Origin: Colius striatus
Lineage: Eukaryota > Chordata > Aves > Coliiformes > Coliidae
Direction of reading: 5' to 3'
DNA length: 64,000 bases
NCBI RefSeq assembly: GCF_028858725.1
Contig: NC_084761.1
Span: 22,288,501-22,352,500 of the forward strand
The notes under the pieces are model-generated. The model was given only the letters and a program-made list of their open reading frames with translations. It did no database searches and had not been told where the DNA came from. Shown here in pieces: positions 12,001 to 23,545 of the stretch (within the stretch, counting starts at the first letter, position 1; each line of letters starts with the position of its first letter). The position numbers were made by a program, and so were the translations under genes.

Positions 12001-15000
12001 TGGGACATGGCTATTTTAGGGAAGGTAGAAGGTGATATTGGGACACAGAAGAGCTGAGTTGAGAGGGCCAGGCCGTAGGTGGGGTGGAGATGGCTTCCTA
12101 GGGATGAGAGAGTAGTAGGGAATAGGCGAAGACTTTCTACAGGGATGATGAAAGGGGACAAAGCAGGAACGAGGTGGCAGAGGTGGGATCCATTGGCCCT
12201 GGCAAATCTGGGAGCTCTGGGGTGCAGCCACAGGAGCAGAGGACCACGGAAAGCAGAACTGGCGTGCCTCTCGTGCAGTCCCATAGCTGCCATCCCTGCT
12301 GAAGGAAATCAAAGTGATGGTCACCTGCGAGGTCCTGCACCCATAGCCAGGAGCTTCCCAGAGCAAACGTCGTTGTTTCTGACCCAAAAGAAACCTTTGG
12401 TTTCACCCCAAATTGTAAGGAGAAGGATAAATGGAGAAATACTTCTCCAAGAAGAAGCAGCACTGAAAGGAAACAGCTCAGGCAGGGGCGTTTGGGCTGT
12501 GGGAATCCCACTGCCCTGCTCGGCTGCCCTTTGCTCATCTGTGCTCAGGAGCCGTAGGTCTTGGCCCCCTCACACAAGACACTTGGAAGCACATGTCTTG
12601 CCTGATCCACCTCTGAGGAGGGGTCAGGTTTCCCTGTGGAAGAGCATACACTTGTGTACTGGCTGGTGATTTCTCTGATAAGTCTTTCCTCCCACCCTGC
12701 TCCCCAAGTAGAATTTTGGCTGGGGAGCATTTCTTGGAGACGATGGAGGCTGAGCCCCTGGGATCTCTCAGCACAGGAAAGCCTGGAGCAGCTCCCCGCG
12801 GGCTGAAGCTCTTCCATTTAAGGGCAGAAGTAATATTTCCGCCTAAAATCTTTCCCTTGGCAAAAGGATATCCGTCCAGCGGGCTGGGAATTATCCCTGA
12901 GGACGCTCCTGTTCTCTGCCGGTCTCACTTGATTTTAACACAGCCCAGAGCCTCCCACCTGCTTGTTACCCAGCCCAGTAACAGGATGCTCTTTAGACAG
13001 GACCTACTCAAATGTCCCTTTGGCTGCGTACAGCAGCCCCCCTTCACCTTTTTCCAGGGTGCAGATGGGGTGCACCCATCACCTTGTATCCCCTCCGTTT
13101 TCCCCCAGCCCCCAAATGTCATGTTGGGGCTGGAAACCAGCTGGGGGATCCTTTGGAGCCTTCTCCTTCTCCCACTCACCACTGTGTAATTTTATGGTTT
13201 AAAACTTGGCCGACCCGCATTTGAACTTTCAAAGAAAACAAGTAATTACTGAAGAGAAGCCCTTCCTTTGCAAGGCCAAATTTCAGAGGGTTTTTCAGGG
13301 TCTTTTATCTCTCCCATCTCTCTGCCGTGCTGCTATGGGGCTAAATGATCCGACGGGGCTCGTAGGGGTTTGGATTTCAAGGACGCGGCAAATTGGCGGC
13401 AGGCTCTGCCCTGGAGACGCCTTTGGCCTTTCACACAGCTACCCTGGGAGAGGAGATGGGGGAAACCAGTGTGTCGGGGAGGACCCGAGGTTCAAGGCAT
13501 GATGGAGATGAGAGGGGACCGTGGCCTCCTGGGGAAGGAAACCCAGCTGGGAGGGTGCATGTGTCTGGTGAGTGATTCCCTGGGTAGCCTCTGCACTGAG
13601 GTGGGCCTGTCTGAAGGGGAATGGCTTTTTCCTTGCTGGGAAAAGATAAATTTGCCTTCTTTACATTGAATTTAATGGACATAAGGGGAGATTCCCAGCC
13701 CCTGTCAGGGGAAATTCAGGCAGCATCTCTGTTGGGAGTATGGGAATGAATGCCTTGGGATGCTCCATCACCCTCTGATATCAGAAGATGGGCAGAAAGC
13801 TGACAGGGGTCCCCCCAAGGTGCCTTAGTGGGGGCTTCCAGCCCATCATGGATGGTCCCACTAGAGGATGCAGGCTTCCAAGGCTGTGTCAAATTCCAGC
13901 TCTGGCTCAGAAAGGGGTAGGGACATTCCTTTGTGGATCCCATCCAGCCTGGAGCTCTCAGCATCCCTCTGAGGAAGGCCCTCAGCATCTTTTCATAGCT
14001 GTTGCAGGGTTTGCTTTCCAAGAGGAGCCAAGCGTGGGATGGCAGTGCTTTCATTCATGGCTGACTTGTTTTCTGGCAGCCTCTGTGCTCCCTCCTGGCC
14101 ATGGGTACCAGCTGCCATGGGTGCCAGCAGCATCAGGGCTGTTGCCACCAGGGCTATGTGCAAACAGCCCTGAGTACCTTTTGTTATTTAATAGATATAG
14201 GTCAGCCAGAGGTTTTGTTACACAAAGCAGGAATGTTTGCTACTCCCAGGCTAGGAGATGGGGTAGATAGCTTATCTGCAAGAGAAAGAAGACATGTCAG
14301 CAGAAGAATAGGCCCGAGCTGGCTCTTTCACATGTCTGTCCCAGGGAATGGGGCGGGCAGGGTGCCTGGCCAAAGAAAATACATTTAAAAAAAAACCAAT
14401 CAAGGTTTCCCCCCTCCTCCAGCCCAAATCTGGCAGCTTGGCACTGGGGGATGGGAGACCTTGGCCTAGCCCCTTCAGACCAGCTCTCACGAGGCATTTG
14501 TGTGCCTGAAAAAATAAGCTGCATCCATCAAATCCTCTAGATTACCTCCTGGTAGGATGCTACGGGAGCAGCAGAAGCAGGGCTTGCTTAGAAGCAAGCC
14601 TAGAGCTGAAAGAGAAGGTAAGGCAGGGATACCAGCGACATGGGCACCATCCTCAGGTGCCCCAGTGAGAGCAGAGCTGGTGAGGGATGGCAGCCAACAT
14701 CAGACCCGCATGTGGGGACACATCAGGGCTGAGACCAAGCTGTCAGCTCTCTCCCCAGTGAGGTTTGAGCCTTAAATACAACCCTGGGGCCATGTGCAGG
14801 GTGCATGGGTGAGGGGGTCCAGGTGGGGACAAGTTAGGGCTGTTGTCAGTCCCAGGCCCCTGTGGCCCCCAGTCATTGGTCACTAAAGTGTTTGGATGAG
14901 ATTTGGGGGATTAGGCGAGGGGGACTGGCAGCAGACCCAGCTGTTAGTCTCCTGTACCACATTGCTCTCCCGGTTACGAGCTGGTTGTAAAGCAAAACTA

Positions 15001-18000
15001 TCCTGGCATGGGTCTTACCCAGCCGGGGTTTGCTTGCCCCCAGGGAGCCCCACATCAGCCCTGGAGATCAGTGGAAGCAGGGTTTCTGCCAGCCATGCCA
15101 GCCTGAAGGCATGGCAAACATTAGATATACTCAGAAAGAGTTAAAACTCCTTAAAAAGCGACTTTTTAAAAGCTTAAAGAAAAAGCTTAAAACCAGCCCC
15201 CCTCCAAACCAAGGAGATGCTGTCAGCCTTTTCTACCCGGGGGGCACCTCTGGTTACCTTTCCATGGTGTCTCAGCAGCCTGCTCCACAGTCACCCAAAG
15301 GACAGGAACACTCCTTCCAAAAATTGCCGCATTCCCCAAATGTGGCTTAAGGCTTTTGGCTGCCCACGAGGATCCCCTTGGGCTGGCATCGTCCCTTTGG
15401 TATGCCAGCAGCTAAGGCTGTGGGAGGCATGGGGTATCCCCAAGAGAGGGCTGAGGCAGGGTTCCCAGGAACCTCCTTTCTTCTTTTCTAGGTGAGGACA
15501 CTCTTCGTCAGCGGGTTGCCTCTGGACATCAAGCCCCGGGAACTTTACCTGCTCTTCAGACCCTTTAAGGTACCAGATTGGGGAGGGGAAAGAGGAGCTG
15601 GAAGCACAGGGCTGGCCCCCTGCCTCATCCCCATGGCCCCACCAACATTGGTGGGATCTGAGAGCCCACTGGCTTCCCCTCAAATATTCCAGTTCAGTCA
15701 TTTTATTAATAGAAACAAGTTTCTGTGCCTTTTTCTCCCCATTGAACCATAGGAAAGTGGCTTTGAGTGCTTCGGCTGCAGCAGGGTTTTAATTACACGT
15801 TGATTTGCACCCCGTTTAGCAGCAGGAGAGCGTTGGCTGGAAACAGCAGCAGTGCTGGTGCTAAGGCATGGCCAGCTCCCCCCTCCCCATGCTCACCCTC
15901 AGCTGTGGGGCTGCTGGGCGATGGGTGCAGGAGGTTTCCCTCTCCAAGGGGCAGCTGAATGGTGGGGATCTCCACCAAGCACCCCTTCTTCTTTTTCTTG
16001 TAGGGGTATGAAGGTTCTCTCATCAAACTCACCTCCAAGCAGGTAGGAGCCTCTCAAAACAAGGGCAAGCAGCCCACACCACGCTCCCCACACCATGCTC
16101 CCACCCTCTGCCAGCACTGCCAGTCCATGGAGGGGGGGCATCCCCCCTCTGCTCCCCACCAGTGTGACTGATGGTGCCTCCTCTCCTCCCTCCCCAGCCT
16201 GTTGGCTTCGTCAGCTTCGACAGCCGCTCTGAGGCAGAAGCAGCGAAGAACGCTCTGAATGTGAGTGTGCCTGGATGCTCTCATTTTTTTGGATCTTTTT
16301 TTTTTAATCCTTGTTTCCCCATCCCCAGATACTCTCCAAATTCCTCCATCCCAGGGACAGGCATCTCCTGCACCTCCCAGCCCCACCATATCCCCATTCC
16401 TCTGGCTGATCCCCATTGCTGCTGCTCATCTCTGTTACTGCTGCTCATCCCCCTCTCATAGAGGCTGCATCCCCTGCCCCCCCCCCCTTCCCAGGGCCCC
16501 CTGGGAAGGCTCAAACCCTGAGGATTAGAGCCTTAGACACAAGGCAGTTATGTCTTTCCCAGCCTCTCCTGTTCCTTCAAGGGGAAAAATCCCAGTTAAA
16601 GATGCAAAAGAAAAAGCAAATTTCCTTTTCCTTTAACAGCTCCCTCCTACCTCTGCAGAGTTAACCTCCTGAAAACAGTCACGGGGAGAAGGGCATGGAG
16701 CCTGTTCTCCAGTTCCTCCCTGGGTTTTTGTTTGTTTTTGGGGTTTTTTTTTGTTTTTTTTCCCTTTCCCCTTGTCTTCATTTTCAATGTAAAACTTTTG
16801 CTTGTTGTTGTTTTGGCTCTGCTAATCCCTCTGGATAAGAGCTCGGCTGTGCGGGATGCCGACTGCCAAATATGGTGCCGATGCTAAAGATGCTGGAGGA
16901 ATGTGAGCTGCCTCGGGGCCTGGCAAATTAGCTCATTTTCAAGGCTGGAAGTTGACAAAAAAAAAAACCCAAACAGGAGAATTAAAACTTGGGAGTTATT
17001 TTAGTTGCGGGGCTGGCACACAGTGGTGCCTGCCCACCCGCCGAGCCTCCTTCCCTCCCCGCAGGGCATCCGCTTCGACCCCGAGATCCCCCAGACGCTG
17101 CGGCTGGAGTTCGCAAAGGCCAACACCAAGATGGCCAAGAGCAAACTGGTGGGCACCCCCAACCCCAGCACGCCTCTCCCCACTGCCGTACCTCAGTTCA
17201 TCGCCCGGGAGCCCTGTAAGTACCAGCCCTGGCTCTCTGTAGGGTCTCCCTGACCTGCCACCATGGCAGTGCCAGCAGGTTTTGGGGTGGCAGGCGTTCA
17301 GAGGTTGTCCCCATCCCCCTTTGCCTCGGGAAAACGCCTTATTCAGGCAATTCAACGTTGCACAGAGATGCTTGGCTGCCGGTACGGAGTGCTGGAGGGG
17401 TTGGTGACAGGGCACACCAGGTCCAAGTGTAAGCAGCAAGGCCTGCTTGCTGCAAGCAAGGCAATGGCACATGCCAGCCAATGGCCAGGGCTCTGCAAAG
17501 GGGGCTGCCGGTGCTGGAGACGCCCTGGGAGCAGGTGGCAGCTAGCTTGGCAAGCGGGAGTGGGAACGAGCCCACGGCGCTGCTCCACCATGCCGGGGAG
17601 CGTGTGGGTCGTGGCCAGGGGCCTCAGCAGAGACCTCGGCAGTGAGTGTGCCAAACCCGCAGCCACCACTGGAAGAGCATCTTTCGTGGGGACGTCCATC
17701 CCTCGCCACGCTGTTGCGTGTAGGCACGAGCCACACGCTCTCCTCCGTCAAAGCTACCTTCTCTGGGGTAATGAAAGCCCTCAGAGATGATTCACCCAGC
17801 TCGGCCTTCCCCGGCGACAAGCTCAGCCCACAGCAGAACATGTTTGTTTTTCCCAGTGGGCCAGTTCGGCACTGGCTTTGCTGGCTGGTTCTTCTCTGGG
17901 GGAAGCTCCACTCCCACCCCCATTCCCGCTGCTTTTGGGGGAGAGAGAAGGAGCGGCAGTGCTGTTGAGGGACACGTGGCATGGCAGGGCGGTCACCATT

Positions 18001-19801
18001 AACTCTCCTTCTTCTTTTCTTGCAGATGAGCTCACAGTGCCTGCACTTTACCCCAGTAGCCCTGAAGTGTGGGGGCCATACCCTCTGTACCCAGCGGAGT
18101 TAGCACCTGCTCTACCTCCTCCTGCTTTCACCTATCCCGCTTCACTGCACGCCCAGGTAATTCAGACCCCTCCACCACCACTGCGCTCACTCTCCCACCC
18201 ACCCTGGATCCCACCCGGCCCCTTGGTGCTCGCCGCACCACTAACCTCTGCCCGCCTAACAGCCACTCACTCCCCCCTTCCCTGAGATTTTAGGGATGGC
18301 ACCCAAACCGAGCTGAGCGCTGGCCGCAAGGCACGTGGGCAGCACCGCCTGCCTCTCCTCAAACATCTCTCTCTGCCTTCCTACCTTCACTCTTGCCCGT
18401 GCCAGGCAGGGAGGGAGGGATGGGGGCTGCTCGCCGGTGCTGGACCATCTCCATCACTCCTGGCACCCAATGACCCATCGGCTGCCGGCACGGCCCAAGA
18501 CGGGGGCTTCTGGATCCTGTGGCCACCCCTTGAGCATCGCTGGGAAGCAGCTCGCTGGATGCAGGGTGTGAAGCCAAGCAGCTCTGACGGGGAGGAGAGG
18601 GCGAGCAAAGCGCAAGTGAAGGACCCATCTTTTATTGACGAGGTGCTCTCCTGTCAGAAGCACTTTTCCGCTGGCTGTCAGTGCCCGTGGCCCCCGACGG
18701 CAGCCTGTTAAAAATTAACCACCGGCCCTGGGAGAGGAGTGGGGAAAAGAAGTGGAAACGGAGGCGACGGAGGATTTCTTTGCAGTGCCAGACTTTGGGA
18801 CATTCCTTGGGGAGAATGAGAGACTCCCACCATGGGTGGGGAAGGGCAAGGGCCTCCATCGTGGCCGTGTGGCCATCATCCCGGCTTTCACTCCTCACTG
18901 CTGGCTCCAGCTGTGGTAGAGAGCAGGAGGAAACGAGAGCAGGAGAACAGACTTACTGGATAAACCGCATCTGAAAAGCTTTGGGCCTCAGCCTGCTGGG
19001 ATTGAGCTGGGTTACCCAGAGCCGTTGTTGCTGCGAGCCAAGGGCTGGTTTGAGCAGGAGGGTGAAGAAAAGCGCTCAGCCTACAAAGTGGCTGCGGCCT
19101 TTGGATGAAACTCCAGCTTTTTGGGCCCTGTTGTTCATAGGAAGAGCGGTGGTAAATATTATTGCAGCTATGCACTTGCCTTGTCAAATAACCACTAACA
19201 GGCAGCACCTGCGCTGCTCAGGAGGCCGGGGAAACAGCTGGCGAAGGAAATAGAGGCATCAGGAGGCTCCAAGGGCCCCCCAGAATGCAGGCTGAGACCT
19301 CACGTTAGGCGCTGTTAGAAGTACTCCCTGCTGTGGATACAGAGGCAGCACGGTGGGGAAGATGGTAGGGCCCGTGCGGCGTTACGTGGCAGAGCACTGA
19401 GTGCCCACAGGCATAGGCTTTTGGCCTCTGATGGTTCTTCCCCTCCAGGCCAGTTTCCTACAGGCTTTGCAGCTGTTAGGAGGGGATGAGCCCAGCTTCT
19501 ACTTGGTAGGAGTGTGGTGCTGCCTTCCTGGTTCAGTCCTACAAGCAGCAATGCTAGGGGCCATGCTTGCTTCCGCCAGCGTTCCTCTCCAAAGCAGAGC
19601 CAGGCTGGCTGTGCTGTTTGCCTTTTGACTTCCCTCTGCCCTGTGTTGATGGAAGGCTAGGAAAGAGGAACCCAGGTGGCTCTCGCCAGGGTAGACAGCC
19701 ACCACTCCTCTCACCCCGTGACCTTCTTGTCTTTGCAGATGCGCTGGCTCCCTCCCTCCGAGGCTGGTTCTCAGGGCTGGAAGTCCCGTCAGTTCTGCTG
19801 A
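9012..19801 (+). CDS. RBPMS: RNA-binding protein with multiple splicing (Hermes), complete
   Basis: Coding exons are 9012-9074, 15492-15569, 16004-16042, 16198-16260, 17065-17215, 18026-18156 and 19739-19801; they join to 195 residues (human isoform A is 196). The product is a homodimeric single-RRM protein binding tandem CAC motifs, acting on splicing and mRNA handling; it marks smooth muscle and retinal ganglion cells. The RRM spans about residues 22-100, with RNP2 LFVSGL at 25-30 and RNP1 KQPVGFVSF at 59-67. The C-terminal part carries [22 protein letters not shown] and the conserved end GWKSRQFC. These read as RBPMS, not its paralogue RBPMS2. The first exon, [21 protein letters not shown], differs from the human start and opens MSNL like RBPMS2. 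Exon 7 continues to a donor at 19809, so the stop precedes a final intron in this isoform. Alternative human C-terminal exons were not found. Confidence 0.97.
9078..9140 (+). other. RBPMS: G-run cluster just after the RBPMS exon 1 donor
   Basis: Starting a few bases after the donor GTAACG there are runs of eight and eleven Gs, followed by GGG, GGGGG and GGGG within about 60 bases. On the transcribed RNA this is a strong G-quadruplex pattern next to the 5' splice site. Position and strand are read directly; a splicing or transcriptional role is inference. Confidence 0.5.
11080..11545. promoter_or_regulatory. CpG-rich candidate regulatory block in RBPMS intron 1
   Basis: This CpG-rich stretch contains homeobox- and TEAD-like words: CCATTAGT near 11300, GGCTAATCCCC near 11328-11338 (an OTX/PITX-type TAATCC), TGGAATGCG near 11346 (TEAD-type), and AGCTAATCGGC near 11530. 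It could be an internal promoter or an enhancer. No exon with an initiating ATG joining in frame to RBPMS exon 2 was recognised in it. Confidence 0.35.
11399..11430 (+). repeat. (GGGCA)n microsatellite
   Basis: About six perfect copies of the pentamer GGGCA occur within the CpG-rich block of RBPMS intron 1. Confidence 0.9.
16834..16903. promoter_or_regulatory. RBPMS: CArG box with GATA and TEAD sites in RBPMS intron 4
   Basis: A perfect CArG box CCAAATATGG (CC, six A/T bases, GG) lies at 16866-16875. GATAAG at 16834-16839 and GGAATG (TEAD/MCAT) at 16898-16903 flank it within 70 bases. SRF, GATA and TEAD sites together are typical of smooth- and cardiac-muscle enhancers, and RBPMS is a smooth-muscle gene. 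The sites are seen; the enhancer role is inference. Confidence 0.45.
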
Positions 19802-20984
19802 ATGCCGGGTGAGTGCCACCTTCCCATGCCCATTCTCTTGCACTGTCAGGGTGGTCCAGGGGCCACCTCTGCCCTCACCCTGAGCTCCCACTGCCACCAC
19901 GCTCAGGGTCTCTGGCAGCTTGGGGTAGGGGGGGCCAGGCCCTGCACCGGTGAGGCTGCTTTCCAGCAGGCACCATAGATCTGGGCACTTCTCTGCCCAT
20001 CTCTGCCACTGCAACCTCAGTACTTTCCCCAAATACCCTGGGGCAGGATGGCAAAGCAGGTCTGTAGTGGCCCATGCTGTTGCAGCAGCAGAGGCTGGGT
20101 GCCCTGTGTAGCGATGGCACAGTCTTGCAAAGGAAGGTAGGAGCAGGACTGCCCAGCTGAAAGCATCCTCGGCAATGCAAACACATCGTTAAACCTTAAT
20201 GAAACTCTCCTGGCAGCCTGGGGTGGTCAAAGCGAGAAGCGCAGTGTTACCAAGTGCCTGGCTTGCCTGGCCAGCAGGAGTGGGCTGGTTTGATGACAGC
20301 TAGGACCTCTTTGGATGGAAAAAGCCTTGCAAGATATGCTCCACAAATAACGCAGCCTTCTGTGAATAAACATACAAAAGGGGACTCAGGTGGAAGAGGG
20401 GGAAGAGGCTTGGTTGTTGCTGCCACATCCACATCCACCTGCAGAGAAACCCCATCAGGTCCGAGGAGGCAGCAAGGCTGCTGTGCTCTGCTCATGCTGT
20501 GGGCTCACCTGGGGAGGGCAGGAGGACTGGCCATAGCTGCAGCCAACCCCAGACTTGGATCCACACACCACTTCCTGGCTATTTTAGGCCTAGCAGATAA
20601 AAATAGGGAGCGTCAAGTCTTTGGGAACTAGTGGTTCTTCCAAAATATGGAACTTGCCAGTGTTTCCAGCTAAAATGTAAGCACGGCCGTATTTGGGAAG
20701 AGGAGATGAGAAAATCTGTTGGAACAGGTCCACCTGCCTGCAGCAACCCCAGTAGCCACAATGGAGGGTCGAAGACCTCCCGGCTCCTTGCCAGGCTCCT
20801 CTGGCTGGGAAGGACTATGGTGCAGCCCAGTGAAGGGTTTTGCTGCTGCCCTGTCTGCATCCTCGCTGCATCTGCTGCACAGAGCCCATGGGGGCAGGGT
20901 TAAACTCCAAATTACCCCTTGAGAAGCACTGACCCTGGGCACCTTAAGATAACCCCTCCCCTCGGCATACTGACCCTGGCCACA

Positions 20985-21242
20985 ATCACAGTATCACAGA
21001 AAGGCAGGGGTTGAAAGGGATCTCTAAAGATAGTCTAGTCCAACCTCCCTGCTCAAGCAAATCCACCTAGATCAGGTCACACAGGAACGTGTCCAGGCGG
21101 GTTTGAAAATCTCCAGAGAAGGAATACTCCACACCCTCCCAGGGCAGCCTGTACCAGAGCTCCCCTCACCCTTATAGTAAAGATGTTTTTCCTTAAGTGG
21201 AACTTTTTGTGCCACTGTCCCTAACTCTACTGTGTCCTCTCA
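20985..21242 (-). mobile_element. CR1 LINE 3' fragment
   Basis: On the plus strand the fragment starts ATCACAGAAAGGCAGGGGTT, continues with AGTCTAGTCCAACCTCC, GATCAGGTCACACAGGAAC and GGGCAGCCTGTACCAG, and ends near the CCACTGTCCC word. This is the reverse complement of the CR1 3' region. It is 5'-truncated, in the intron before the RBPMS 3' UTR exon. Confidence 0.9.
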
Positions 21243-21940
21243 CAGGTCTCAGGTGTGTGATGGTGGCCTACAGTCAGTCTTGTGGGTATTAATGGAGTCT
21301 TCCAAGGCGGCTACTGGGTTGGTGCACTCTCTGCAAAACCACAGTGTGCTGGTAAGGCTGAGGCACTGGGGCCACGGCCCCTTGGGCTTTGCTGCTTGGG
21401 GGAAGGGGCAGAGGGGTGAGGAAACCAACGCAATGTCCCCTAGGAAATGGGCAGAGAAGTGGTTGTGTCCCTGGCTTGATCCTCACAGCCTGGCCTGGCC
21501 CAGCCAGTGCCATTATCACTGCTATCTGGGGTGAGAGTTTCAACAGCCGAGGAATGCCTCTCGGCTTTGAATTACCCCCCGTAATCTCATCTCACTCCAG
21601 TCCTCCTTCCTGCCTTGGATCAACAGAGACTGAATTCCTCTTAAGTGCAAAACTCAAACTTAACTCTCAGCTTCCCAGCTGGTGCCTCCCCGAGTTAAAA
21701 CCCCAGGAGCTACGGCCTCAGATCTCCTCACAGGCATTTCCAACCTTGCCCTTTCCCTGTCAAACAACCGTCCTTGGAGCACAGTCCCTCTCCCTTCCTC
21801 ACTCTGTTTCCAAAACAAGCCTCCCTCTCCCCTTGGAGGAGGAGGGATTAACCACAGCCCCTTTTCTGCTTTGCTTCAGCCCAAAATAGTGGCTGCTGCT
21901 TGCCTTTTTTTTTTTTTAACACCTCTCTCTCTTGTTACAG

Positions 21941-23545
21941 GCTTGAAAAAAACTAAAACCTCTCACAAGTTTGGATTCCTCCAAGACTTTCCCACAGCCT
22001 CTATCACACATCTGCTCTCCTAGAAGCAAGACAAAAAGCATACCTAGTAATAATATTTTCCTCTTTTACACTGTATATTTGTAAGAAAGAGTGTGTTACT
22101 TCTGAAAGCATGGTTTGACAGGCATTGCTGTAGCGTTTGAAAAGTCTTTTCAAACAGAACCATAGGAAAGCGGACTACAAAAAAAAAAACCAAACTGCAA
22201 AATGAGAGCAAGTATTTTTGTACCAAACCTCCTAAATAGGACAATCCTACACTGGGTCGAACTGCAGGTGTTTGTGCGTGGCTCTGGAAGGCGCGTGGGG
22301 CCGCATCCCGAGCGCCCCGGCAGCTGCATGTGGAAGGCACGACGTCCACACGTGAGGCAGGGCGGCGCGAACTGTGCTCCGGCTCTGTCGGCGAGACGCC
22401 TGCGGACACTGACAGTATTACCCTTTGCTTCCCAGTTGTACCAAATGACAACCAGGCAGGACAATCAGAAACTTTCTTATGGTGATTTTTTTTTTTAACC
22501 TTAGGGCTCTGTTAATAGCTTGCTGTGCAAAGCTTTGGTGTGGTACAACAGATCAGGGATGGGCAGAGACAGCCCACATGTGTAGCAAGGTGACAATTTG
22601 CCTCCTTCTCCTGCCATGATTGCTTGAAGTTGTTATGGGCAACGTAAACTGCTGTATGAGAAAATAACCAAACCAACTAAACCCAACAAATCCTCGGTTC
22701 GCCAGCTTACTCGAGGTAAGGCACGAGTCCTCAGCGAGCCGAGGGGCTTTGATGCCAAAGTGCTGGGCCCAGCTGGGCTTTTAGCATCCAGGTTTTGCCA
22801 GACTGGCAGCTCACCGCGTAGCACTGCCATGTTTCCATGGGCAAAGACAAGAGGGAGGCTGCTGACACCCTTGAGGCACCATCTGTTACCCTTACAGAGG
22901 GAGTGCACCAGACCTCTTGACAGGCTAGTCTCTCCTCCTTGCTCCAGGAGGAGTTTGGGGGGAAAAAAAATGAATAAAGCAAACCAAACCCAAACAGATT
23001 TCAGTTTCTTGCAAAAGGAGGCACGAAACTCTGCTCCTCTCATTGCCTTTCCCTCCCTCCCCACCCCTGCTGCAGGGGAGGCCAAGCCCAGCTGCTGCCC
23101 TGGCTTCCCTGAAGACACAGGGTGCCCATGGCCTTGTTAAAACATCAGAACCTTTTTTTCTTCCTCCTTCCTGTTATTCTGTGGGTGGGCCAAAATAAGA
23201 CGTCTTGAGATTTTGGCTGCTGGAGCCAGTGCAAGGTGGGGGAGGAGGGTGAGATGGTGCCACAGGAAACCGCTGGGGTCTTCTGTGAAAAGTGGGATTG
23301 ATAGAGGGCGACGTGAGAAGAAATCAATTCCCAGGCCGACCTCTGAGTGACTTGAACAGAAACGACACCAGTGTTTCCAAGAGACAGACTCAACTCTTTC
23401 AGCAAACTTATTTCCTGTACTTTGTCTCGTGGAGAGGAGAGGAGCTTCCACATTGTCTACTCCGCTTTTGGAAATATGTTTAAAGGTACTTTTCTATTGT
23501 GATTTTTAAAAAAATAAAACCAGTGATTATTCTAAGTTACGTGCA
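21941..23545 (+). other. RBPMS: Probable RBPMS terminal 3' UTR exon
   Basis: A strong acceptor (CTCTCTCTTGTTACAG, ending 21940) follows a polypyrimidine tract, and the donor at the end of RBPMS exon 7 (19808/19809) needs a downstream partner. The stretch is non-coding and runs to a canonical AATAAA at 23513-23518. It is AT-rich with TGTATATTTGTAA near 22072, a possible Pumilio-type element. The assignment rests on splice signals and position only; other terminal exons may exist. Confidence 0.5.
23513..23518 (+). terminator. RBPMS: RBPMS polyadenylation signal AATAAA
   Basis: A canonical AATAAA is followed 40 to 60 bases downstream by GTGTGCTGTGTGTCTGGTT, a clear GU-rich element. It is the best 3' end for RBPMS in the window. 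Confidence 0.65.

Larger units (their letters stand above)
9141..15491 (+). other. RBPMS: RBPMS intron 1, no further gene seen
   Basis: This is a GC-rich intron of 6.4 kb counted from the donor. No coding exon was recognised in it apart from the CpG-rich block near 11.1-11.5 kb, listed separately. No interspersed repeats were recognised. Confidence 0.5.

Noticed and set aside
9012-19801. Assignment of the RRM gene to RBPMS2
   Set aside because: The MSNL start suggests it, but [29 protein letters not shown] and the [16 protein letters not shown] tail match RBPMS, and the DCTN6/GTF2E2 neighbours are those of RBPMS.
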